Virus record (IMG/VR): IMGVR_UViG_3300049734_000156
Span: 1 to 24,893 of that record
DNA: 24,893 nucleotides
DNA from: a virus
Strand: one strand, 5' to 3'
Position numbers and translations under genes: made by a program. Positions 5,430-9,843 of this stretch are shown one piece after another (within the stretch, counting starts at the first letter, position 1; every line of letters begins with the position of its first letter). A model generated the notes under the pieces. That model worked only from the letters and a program-made list of their open reading frames with translations. It had not been told where the DNA came from and made no database searches.

Positions 5430-5624
5430 CTATTGCGTCTTGCGGTAGTAGCCACTGGCGCGCTCCATGGCCTCCCATGGTATGCGGTCGTACAGCGCGC
5501 TCATTTGCGTGCCGACGCTAAAGTCGATCTGTTCCAGCAGCTTCAATGCTTCTGCCAGTTTGTCCTCTTCCGCCTTCATCTCGGCAATGCGCGCGTCGAA
5601 GGCAGCTGCGATCTTCTTGTACAT
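5430..5624 (-). CDS. Small hypothetical helical protein, possibly truncated
   Basis: A 64-residue protein made largely of one long amphipathic helix (AFDARIAEMKAEEDKLAEAL), followed by a short segment ending YYRKTQ. A coiled-coil dimer is likely. The ATG follows AGGAGAAATGAC. It ends at TAG, but 13 more sense codons in frame lead to a TGA at the usual linker position, so the gene may recently have lost its C-terminus. Confidence 0.65.
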   Translation of the reverse strand: MYKKIAAAFDARIAEMKAEEDKLAEALKLLEQIDFSVGTQMSALYDRIPWEAMERASGYYRKTQ

Positions 5625-5695
5625 GTCATTTCTCCTCGTAGTTGTGCTGAGCACATCCTCGCCCTGCAGCTGGTGTGCTGCAGGGTCCGGGGTGG
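5625..5695 (-). repeat. Array linker, CGAGGATGT subtype
   Basis: The main stem is CCCTGCAGC (5662-5670) with GCTGCAGGG (5677-5685), loop TGGTGT. A second short palindrome, GTGCTGAGCAC, replaces CCGCA/TGCGG and keeps TGA in the loop. Confidence 0.8.
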
Positions 5696-5863
5696 TCAGT
5701 TGAGCTTCTCGATCAGCCGCAGCTCGCGGGCAATGGCCGCGTCCACGTCGTCGATCTGCTGCTGGATGCGAGCCCTGCGGCCATGGCCTGCAGTCTGGAC
5801 GCGCTCGGCGACCAGCTGTTGGCGGAAGGCGCGCAGCTCGTTCAGTTCGTTGTTGCTGTACAT
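5696..5863 (-). CDS. Very small hypothetical coiled-coil protein
   Basis: A 55-residue charged protein predicted to be almost entirely helical, with two helices around residues 6-25 and 30-52, probably a helical hairpin or dimer. It resembles its neighbour at 5430-5624 in size, helicity and an MY start, but I see no clear alignment. The ATG lies six bases after AGGAG in the start-associated sequence, and the stop is at the standard linker position. Confidence 0.65.
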   Translation of the reverse strand: MYSNNELNELRAFRQQLVAERVQTAGHGRRARIQQQIDDVDAAIARELRLIEKLN

Positions 5864-5940
5864 GTCATTCTCCTCGTTGTCGTGCTGAGCACATCCTCGG
5901 GGCGCAGTGTTTAGACTGCGCCCTCTGGGGTGGTCAGTGA
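5864..5940 (-). repeat. Array linker, CGAGGATGT subtype
   Basis: The main stem is GGGCGCAGT (5900-5908) with ACTGCGCCC (5915-5923), loop GTTTAG, a variant of the TTTAAA loops. The second palindrome GTGCTGAGCAC is present. The upstream gene stops five bases before the usual TGA position. Confidence 0.8.
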
Positions 5941-6210
5941 TCACCAACCGTAGCGGCCAAGGTAATCGGCGCACTGGGTGGCAGTGTCGTCGGCGTTGCA
6001 GCCAAACTCGACCGGCAGGCCGATGGCGTCGCAGGTGCCGGGGAACTCGTCCTCCTCGGCGGCGGTCGTGGTGATGCGGTCAGGACCGCAGGCCACGCCG
6101 ACGAGGCGGTGCTCGACGGCTTCGCCGCGCATGACCGGCGCGGCGAGGATCGGTGCGATCATCAAAGCGCCCAGAGCCAAGGTGGCGAGCTGTTCGGGTA
6201 GCATCTTCAT
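5941..6210 (-). CDS. Small exported protein with four cysteines
   Basis: An 89-residue protein with a probable Sec signal peptide. A short N-region (MKMLPEQ) precedes a hydrophobic core (LATLALGALMIAPILA), with likely cleavage near ILA-AP. The mature part is acidic and holds four cysteines (in ACGPDR, TCDAIG, GCNADD and QCADYL), consistent with two disulfides in the periplasm. It is the only clearly exported product of the array and might act on the cell envelope, for instance in superinfection exclusion or inhibition of a periplasmic enzyme; that is inference. The ATG follows AGGAGAATGAC. Confidence 0.75.
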   Translation of the reverse strand: MKMLPEQLATLALGALMIAPILAAPVMRGEAVEHRLVGVACGPDRITTTAAEEDEFPGTCDAIGLPVEFGCNADDTATQCADYLGRYGW

Positions 6211-6270
6211 GTCATTCTCCTTGCTGAACACATCCTCGCCCTGCGCCGTGAGGCGCAGGGTCCGGGGTGG
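6211..6270 (-). repeat. Array linker, CGAGGATGT subtype
   Basis: The main stem is CCCTGCGCC (6239-6247) with GGCGCAGGG (6252-6260), loop GTGA. On the minus strand CGAGGATGTGTTCAGC and AGGAGAATGACATG follow. This is a compact example of the subtype. Confidence 0.8.
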
Positions 6271-6474
6271 TCAGAAACCTTCAGGACGTACCGGCTTGCG
6301 ATGGCCTTTGACGTCTCGCTCACCGGCTGAATAGCCGTCCATGTAGTCAGTGTGCCGGAACGTGCCGGGCAGACACTCCTCGGCAGTGAGCTGCACCTCC
6401 TTACCTCTGATCGCGTCATAGTAGCCGCGACGAAAAGCCTGAGATGCTCGCTGGAGCAGGGTGGCGCTCATCAT
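6271..6474 (-). CDS. Small hypothetical protein with GY motifs
   Basis: A 67-residue protein. FRRGYYDAIRG near residue 13 and YMDGYSAGERD near residue 47 form a pair of GY-containing helical motifs. From memory, this is seen in small phage proteins that interact with replication or recombination functions, but I cannot assign a family. The start region is unusual. Where the array normally reads GACATG, this gene reads GACATCATGATG, so the spacing from AGGAG to the first ATG is nine bases, and ATC occupies the standard start position in frame. Confidence 0.65.
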   Translation of the reverse strand: MMSATLLQRASQAFRRGYYDAIRGKEVQLTAEECLPGTFRHTDYMDGYSAGERDVKGHRKPVRPEGF

Positions 6475-6546
6475 GATGTCATTCTCCTCGCTGAACACAT
6501 CCTCGCCCTGCAGCCGTCGTAGGACGGGCTGCAGGGTCCGGGGTGA
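6475..6546 (-). repeat. Array linker, CGAGGATGT subtype, long hairpin
   Basis: Arms CCCTGCAGCC (6506-6515) and GGCTGCAGGG (6527-6536) extend inward through GTC/GAC with loop GTAG and one bulged G. Confidence 0.8.
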
Positions 6547-6813
6547 TCAGAGGCGGCCGAAGTTGCCGAAGTCGTAGTTCTCCGGGATGTCGAGGACCGG
6601 GCCGATGATGTAGCGGCCTGCGTCGTATTCTACCATCAGCTGGGCAGGTGACAGGATTTCGTCGTGGCGCTCGGTGAGAGTACCGCAGATCATCCGGTCG
6701 AGGTCGCGGAAGTTGATGTCGCCCGTGTCGGTGACTTCCCAGAAGATGCGCTGGCCGTGGCCAGTGTAGCAGCGGCCAGTGTTGAAGCCTCCGAAGTGCT
6801 TGCGCAGGTTCAT
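6547..6813 (-). CDS. Hypothetical protein, first gene of the leftward array
   Basis: An 88-residue protein that I do not recognise. It begins MNLRKHFGGFNTGRCYTGHG and looks beta-rich, ending with an aromatic, acidic tail (IPENYDFGNFGRL). It has two cysteines and no membrane segment. The ATG follows AAGGAGAAAACGAC, a slightly diverged start-associated sequence. It is the promoter-proximal gene of the array, preceded by a ~290-base leader from the proposed promoter at 7113-7141, and should be expressed early. Confidence 0.7.
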   Translation of the reverse strand: MNLRKHFGGFNTGRCYTGHGQRIFWEVTDTGDINFRDLDRMICGTLTERHDEILSPAQLMVEYDAGRYIIGPVLDIPENYDFGNFGRL

Positions 6814-6886
6814 GTCGTTTTCTCCTTGCTGAACTCATTGCTGCCCCGTGGTCCGCTTGGCGATGTGCCTGCGGCTCACGGGGCAG
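6814..6886 (-). repeat. Linker-like leader hairpin before the first array gene
   Basis: Arms CTGCCCCGTG (6841-6850) and CACGGGGCAG (6877-6886) enclose an inner CCGC/GCGG pair (6853-6856/6871-6874). GTTCAGC and AAGGAG follow on the minus strand. The layout matches the linkers, although no gene ends here, so the element may act at the 5' side of a gene or mark a deleted gene. Confidence 0.65.
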
Positions 6887-7074
6887 TGGAGAATTCAGCA
6901 CGACGTCTCTCTGGCTGGTCGGTCTTACCCTCGTCTCGCCTGCGTAGCAGTGGCAGTCCGCGCTGGACGTCGTCCGACGTTCGGTGCGGCCTGATGACAT
7001 GCAGTCGAGGGAGGTGCCTGATCCGCCGAGGGTGATGCCCTTGGCTCTGAGGAGGTCTCGTTCCCCCTAGGAGA

Positions 7075-7087
7075 GGCCTCGAAGGCC
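7075..7087 (-). other. Short stem-loop in the leftward leader
   Basis: GGCCT (7075-7079) pairs with AGGCC (7083-7087) around the loop CGA. It would lie about 20-30 bases into the transcript from the promoter at 7113-7141. Confidence 0.35.
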
Positions 7088-7112
7088 GGTGTCGTCGTCG
7101 TGTTGGCGGTAG

Positions 7113-7141
7113 CCAATACAGAGGCGTTTAAAGGATGTCAA
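7113..7141 (-). promoter_or_regulatory. Likely sigma-70-type promoter for the leftward array
   Basis: On the minus strand a perfect -35 box TTGACA (7141 to 7136) is followed, after 17 bases, by TATTGG (7118 to 7113) as a weak -10 box. Transcription would begin near 7106. The -10 box overlaps CCAATAC, related to the half-site of the inverted repeat at 7431-7444, so the same regulator could act at both sites. Confidence 0.5.
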
Positions 7142-7161
7142 GTGGATGGTTGATGTGTTTC

Positions 7162-7170
7162 TGTGGATAA
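7162..7170 (-). promoter_or_regulatory. DnaA-box match
   Basis: TGTGGATAA on the plus strand is a perfect match to the DnaA consensus TTATCCACA read on the minus strand. It lies just upstream of the leftward promoter and at the edge of the TGGACCA repeats. A single 9-mer match can arise by chance. Confidence 0.45.
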
Positions 7171-7177
7171 CTCTGGC

Positions 7178-7391
7178 TGGACCAACCTCCGGGCGAAAGT
7201 GGACCAACCTCCGGGCGAAAATGGCCTAGGTCGATCCACCCTCAAGCAAATGCTTGAGATTGTTTTGCAAAAACATTGCGAGCATATTTCTTGGCGGTGG
7301 ACCAACTGGACCATCGCAGGAGGGGTTGTGGACCATCCATTGTCCCAACCAAAAATGGCAGTTTTCTGCGGTGTGTCCCAACTGGACCAAC
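7178..7391 (+). repeat. TGGACCA repeat cluster
   Basis: Two exact 21-base copies at 7178-7198 and 7200-7220 are spaced at 22 bases, two helical turns, and begin TGGACCAACC. Further TGGACCAAC copies start at 7298 and 7383, and TGGACCATC copies start at 7307 and 7329. All six copies are on one strand within 215 bases. The pattern resembles iterons or operators for one DNA-binding protein. Confidence 0.75.
7260..7288 (+). promoter_or_regulatory. Weak candidate rightward promoter in AT-rich DNA
   Basis: TTGTTT (7260-7265) and CATATT (7283-7288) are 17 bases apart in the most AT-rich stretch of the region, which also contains the palindrome TTTTGCAAAA (7263-7272). The match to consensus is modest. 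Confidence 0.3.
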
Positions 7392-7430
7392 CTCTTCTTC
7401 TCTATGTTAGAAGGAGAAAGCCTGTATTGT

Positions 7431-7444
7431 GTATTGTGCAATAC
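7431..7444. promoter_or_regulatory. Operator-like inverted repeat
   Basis: GTATTG (7431-7436) and CAATAC (7439-7444) flank TG. An extra direct GTATTG half-site lies at 7424-7429, and a CAATAC half-site overlaps the leftward promoter at 7114-7119. Confidence 0.45.
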
Positions 7445-7468
7445 GCAAAACAGTAATTTGCAGGAAGT

Positions 7469-7482
7469 CCTCGCGCGCGAGG
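7469..7482. promoter_or_regulatory. Perfect 14-base palindrome
   Basis: CCTCGCGCGCGAGG equals its own reverse complement. It lies 47 bases upstream of the first rightward gene and could be a protein-binding site or a leader hairpin. Confidence 0.4.
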
Positions 7483-7529
7483 AGGTCGATCCACTTGGGA
7501 CAGGCAGTGACGGTAGAAGGGAAGTTGAG

Positions 7530-7916
7530 ATGGAAAGTGATCGCAAGTTGGCTCTGGCGAAGGGCGACAAGACGTTCATTGGCAAGCCTTGCCGGAAAGA
7601 CCCGGAAGGGCACGGAGATGAGAGGTATGTGAGCAGTGGGAGTTGCGTGGTCTGCTCGGCGGAGCGCGTCTACGCCGGGAGAGCGAACAAGCCGAAGAAG
7701 GCGATGATGGGTGAGGCAGAGGTGCAGGCGCTGTTACTGAGGGGAGGGCCAAACAGCAGGGAGCAGGCAGAAGCTGCCGGACTGGGCTGGTACAATGATC
7801 CCAAAGGACTGGAGGGAAGCTGTCACGCGATAATCGGGTTGAACGGGACGTGTCCGTTGTGCGGGACGGTGCAGGTCAAGGAGGAGCTTGATCTTGCGGC
7901 CAAGCTCCTCAGCTGA
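7530..7916 (+). CDS. Small zinc-finger protein, possible regulator
   Basis: A 128-residue protein. The N-terminal domain has C21, H28, C39 and C42 in the pattern F-x-G-K-P-C ... H ... RYVSSGSCVVC. This is the same kind of finger found at the N-terminus of the homing-type nuclease at 8543-9046 and in other phage nucleases. A helical middle (AEVQALLLRGGPNSREQA) could form a helix-turn-helix-like unit, and a CPLC pair (C108/C111) lies near the end. No nuclease core is visible. The ATG at 7530 is chosen because GAAGGGAAG lies just upstream; an in-frame ATG at 7404 is possible but poorly supported. Lying next to the control region, it may bind DNA there; that is inference. Confidence 0.65.
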   Translation: MESDRKLALAKGDKTFIGKPCRKDPEGHGDERYVSSGSCVVCSAERVYAGRANKPKKAMMGEAEVQALLLRGGPNSREQAEAAGLGWYNDPKGLEGSCHAIIGLNGTCPLCGTVQVKEELDLAAKLLS

Positions 7917-7928
7917 CAGCTTGAGGGG

Positions 7929-8411
7929 ATGGCTGGAAGACCAACGACGTACACCGAGGAGCTAGGCAAGAGGATTTGCCACGAGATAGCTGGCAGTGAT
8001 CAGGGCTTGCGGAAGCTGCTGGCGGAGCATGACGATTTCCCGACGCTGCAGACCGTGCTCCAGTGGACACGGAATAATGCGCAATTCGCTGACCATTTCG
8101 CGCAGGCCAAACGGCAGCAAATAGAGGCCATGGCTGAGGACATCGTTGATCTGTCCAACGACGACAGCATCGACCCCAACGACAAGCGCATTCGCATCGA
8201 CACTCGCAAGTGGCTTCTGTCGAAGCTGATCCCTCGCACCTACGGCGACAAGCTGGACGTCACCAGTGATGGGCAGGCGCTGCAGGTGCCCACGCACCAA
8301 ATCGATGCTCGCGTGCAGTCCATCATCATGATGGCACAAGCTCGACGCAACGGCGCGATGCAGGAGGCCATTGAGGGCCTCGACACCAACGCATTGAAAT
8401 TATTGGAATAA
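7929..8411 (+). CDS. terS: Terminase small subunit
   Basis: A 160-residue protein matching the Sf6 gp1-like small-terminase family in length and layout. It has an N-terminal helix-turn-helix region (GRPTTYTEELGKRICHEIAG, then TLQTVLQWTRNN), a central segment LIPRTYGDKLDVTSDG and a helical C-terminus. Small terminases recognise the packaging site on phage DNA, form a ring and recruit the ATPase subunit. The ATG follows TTGAGGGG, 12 bases after the previous stop. The large subunit is nearly 1.4 kb downstream instead of adjacent, because an endonuclease gene and several small genes intervene. Confidence 0.9.
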   Translation: MAGRPTTYTEELGKRICHEIAGSDQGLRKLLAEHDDFPTLQTVLQWTRNNAQFADHFAQAKRQQIEAMAEDIVDLSNDDSIDPNDKRIRIDTRKWLLSKLIPRTYGDKLDVTSDGQALQVPTHQIDARVQSIIMMAQARRNGAMQEAIEGLDTNALKLLE

Positions 8412-8446
8412 ATCGAAGGGGGCAGGGGCCTTTTCCCATCGACTTT

Positions 8447-8460
8447 GGGGGCTCTCCCCC
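8447..8460 (+). other. Stem-loop after the small terminase gene
   Basis: GGGGG (8447-8451) and CCCCC (8456-8460) surround CTCT. There is no following U-tract. It lies in the 131-base gap before the endonuclease gene and may mark an insertion boundary. Confidence 0.35.
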
Positions 8461-8542
8461 GGCTAGTGGGGCAGTAATGGCAATCCTACAAATTTCGCCG
8501 CAAAACACTTGTGTCTACAAATAAAGCTGATAGACATACGCC

Positions 8543-9046
8543 ATGCCCAGATGGCCAGAAGAGATCCGTGGAAACTTCACCAGAGCGAAAGCCAATAGTG
8601 ATGAAACTTACCAAGGAACGCCTTGCAGATATGGGCACCCGGGTATTCGGATGGTGCGATATCACGGTAAGTGCCTCGACTGCCACAGGGCCAAGAACAC
8701 TTGGTATCACCGCGAAGGTTCGAAGGAGAAGCGCAACGCCTACGAGCTGCTGAACGCCCGCAACCTGCTCTACTTGGCTGCGAAGAGCCGCGCCCGGAAA
8801 AAAGGACGGGAATTTAGTATCGAGCTGGAGGACGTGCAGATACCGGAAAAGTGTCCGGTGACGCTGAAGCCGCTGATCCCGAAAACACCAGATGCTCCCT
8901 CCATAGACCGGATCGACAACACCAGAGGCTACATCAAAGGCAATGTGCAGGTGATTTCAAAGCGAGCTAACCTAGCCAAGAACTCTCTGACGATAGCAGA
9001 GCTGGAGCGTCTTTTAGGGCTGATAAGGTCCAATATGTTGAGCTAA
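8543..9046 (+). CDS. HNH / endonuclease VII-like homing nuclease
   Basis: A 167-residue two-domain protein. Residues 25-50 hold a zinc finger (C28, H32, C44, C47; motif TPCRYGHPG ... GKCLDCH). Residues 100-150 hold the His-Me-finger nuclease motif PSIDRIDNTRGYIKGNVQVI followed by SKRANLAKNSLT, seen in many phage HNH and endonuclease VII-like proteins. These act as homing or DNA-branch nucleases. It interrupts the usual terS-terL neighbourhood, a common homing site. The gene is less GC-rich than its neighbours and has a weak ribosome binding site. A TAG four codons upstream in frame fixes the ATG as the earliest start. Confidence 0.85.
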   Translation: MPRWPEEIRGNFTRAKANSDETYQGTPCRYGHPGIRMVRYHGKCLDCHRAKNTWYHREGSKEKRNAYELLNARNLLYLAAKSRARKKGREFSIELEDVQIPEKCPVTLKPLIPKTPDAPSIDRIDNTRGYIKGNVQVISKRANLAKNSLTIAELERLLGLIRSNMLS

Positions 9047-9107
9047 CAAGCCATAAGTAAATGCTTAATATCTTCCCGTCGCCCTGAAAAGCGAGTATCC
9101 ACGCGGC

Positions 9108-9275
9108 ATGATCCGCCTGATAATCGCTGCCAGCCTGCTGGCCGGGTGCACCAGCATCCACGTTGCCTCGCCGGTCACCGGGTCGAACATCGTCGTGGTC
9201 ACCGGCGTCGGTAATCGCGCCCCTAACGAGGTTGGCAAGCCAGAACAGCCAGAACAGCCCGAGCCGAAGGCATAG
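9108..9275 (+). CDS. Small lipoprotein, possible Rz1-like outer spanin
   Basis: A 55-residue protein beginning MIRLIIAASLLAGCTS, a type II signal peptide with lipobox LAGC; C14 would be lipidated and the rest would face the periplasm. The mature part ends in a Pro/Glu/Gln-rich tail (KPEQPEQPEPKA). Short, proline-rich lipoproteins of this size are typical outer-membrane spanins (Rz1) that fuse membranes during lysis. No Rz-like partner is visible beside or around it, so the spanin role is a suggestion only. The ribosome binding site is weak. It could instead be a moron that alters the envelope. Confidence 0.65.
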   Translation: MIRLIIAASLLAGCTSIHVASPVTGSNIVVVTGVGNRAPNEVGKPEQPEQPEPKA

Positions 9276-9292
9276 AGCCGGTAAAAAGGCGC

Positions 9293-9320
9293 TTGTCATT
9301 AAGCTGGGCCTTGCTATAGT
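9293..9320 (+). promoter_or_regulatory. Likely sigma-70-type promoter
   Basis: TTGTCA (9293-9298) and TATAGT (9315-9320) each match consensus at five of six bases and are 16 bases apart. It would drive the gene at 9345 and the large terminase and head genes beyond. Confidence 0.6.
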
Positions 9321-9322
9321 CG

Positions 9323-9338
9323 CTCCTCGTTCGAGGAG
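9323..9338 (+). promoter_or_regulatory. Hairpin containing the ribosome binding site
   Basis: CTCCTCG (9323-9329) is exactly complementary to CGAGGAG (9332-9338). The second arm contains the GAGGAG ribosome binding site, six bases ahead of the ATG at 9345. Transcripts from the promoter just upstream would begin in or near the first arm. Confidence 0.55.
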
Positions 9339-9344
9339 ATCCAG

Positions 9345-9638
9345 ATGAAATACAGGAAGAAGCCGGTCGAGGTTCACGCCCACTTGTGGACGGGCGAGAG
9401 CGACGCCCAGTTGCCGCCGTGGCTGCAGTCCCGCATCGCGCTGGGTCACGTCGAGCTGCTGGCGACCGGCTCCAGCCTGCCCGTCTACGCCGCGATCAAG
9501 ACGCTCGAAGGCACCATGACCGCCAGCCCGGGCGACTGGATCATCAAGGGCACCAAGGGCGAGCTCTACCCGTGCAAGCCGGATGTTTTCGCGGAAGTCT
9601 ACGAGCCCGTGATCGAGGAGGAGAAGGTACATGGTTGA
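9345..9638 (+). CDS. Conserved phage protein of unknown function
   Basis: A 97-residue protein of a family common in diverse phages and prophages. It has an N-terminal KYRKKPVEVHAHLWTG strand region and the signature TASPGDWIIKGTKGELYPC near residues 59-77, followed by KPDVFAEVYEPV. The fold is probably small and beta-rich; no activity is established that I know of. It is the first gene after the promoter at 9293-9320 and its ribosome binding site lies in a hairpin. It overlaps the next gene by eight bases. Confidence 0.8.
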   Translation: MKYRKKPVEVHAHLWTGESDAQLPPWLQSRIALGHVELLATGSSLPVYAAIKTLEGTMTASPGDWIIKGTKGELYPCKPDVFAEVYEPVIEEEKVHG

Positions 9639-9843
9639 AGACATCATCGACGAGCCCAAGGCCGAGACCCACAGCACTGGGCCGTGCTACGGCGTGCGGG
9701 GGGCGCTCAAGGTCTCGCCAGCGCTGCACGAACGGCTTATAGAGGCGGGATGGACACCACCGGAAGCCCGGTTCGAGACGGAGAGCGGAGGCGGCGTTGG
9801 CGACCCCGGGGAGCGGCGTGAAGATCGAGATAGTCGAGAGTAA
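9631..9843 (+). CDS. Small hypothetical protein before the large terminase gene
   Basis: A 70-residue protein starting at the ATG inside the last codons of the previous gene, with GAGGAGGAGAAG upstream as ribosome binding site. Residues 18-48 look ordered (GPCYGVRGALKVSPALHERL, then EAGWTPP); the end is a charged, glycine-rich tail overlapping the terminase start by 46 bases. The function is unknown. The ordered core and good ribosome binding site support it as real. Confidence 0.6.
   Translation: MVEDIIDEPKAETHSTGPCYGVRGALKVSPALHERLIEAGWTPPEARFETESGGGVGDPGERREDRDSRE

Larger units (their letters stand above)
6814..7529. other. Gene-free divergent control region
   Basis: About 700 bases separate the leftward array from the rightward module. 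Stop codons, poor ribosome binding sites and low-complexity translations make the frames here unconvincing. The region holds a leader hairpin, a leftward promoter, a DnaA-box match, repeated TGGACCA motifs, an AT-rich segment (7245-7290) and palindromes. It is the best candidate in the window for the early switch and possibly for a replication origin. Confidence 0.7.

Noticed and set aside
5430-5432. Reassignment of TAG as a sense codon throughout the phage
   Set aside because: TAG ends several well-supported genes, for example the scaffold (14775-14777), so amber is a normal stop here.
4707-5888. Rightward open frame of 393 codons
   Set aside because: It is antisense to several array genes and their linkers, and its composition is that of a shadow frame.
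1125-6546. CRISPR array or attC-type integron cassettes
   Set aside because: Repeated units flank protein genes instead of short uniform spacers, and there is no integrase, attC R/L box pattern or cas gene.
1125-6546. Linker hairpins as ordinary Rho-independent terminators
   Set aside because: None is followed by a U-tract, unlike the true terminators at 478-523 and 16870-16903. Every gene having its own terminator but no promoter would silence the array.
6479-7000. Leftward frame of 173 codons across the first array gene and its leader
   Set aside because: It is out of frame with the supported 88-residue gene, is rich in Arg/Pro/His and lacks a ribosome binding site.
7163-7456. Rightward frame through the TGGACCA repeats
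   Set aside because: It has no ribosome binding site, ends without recognisable features, and its content is explained by the repeated DNA motif.
8511-8753. Alternative GTG-started frame overlapping the second endonuclease
   Set aside because: The frame from 8543 contains the zinc finger and nuclease motifs; this one does not.
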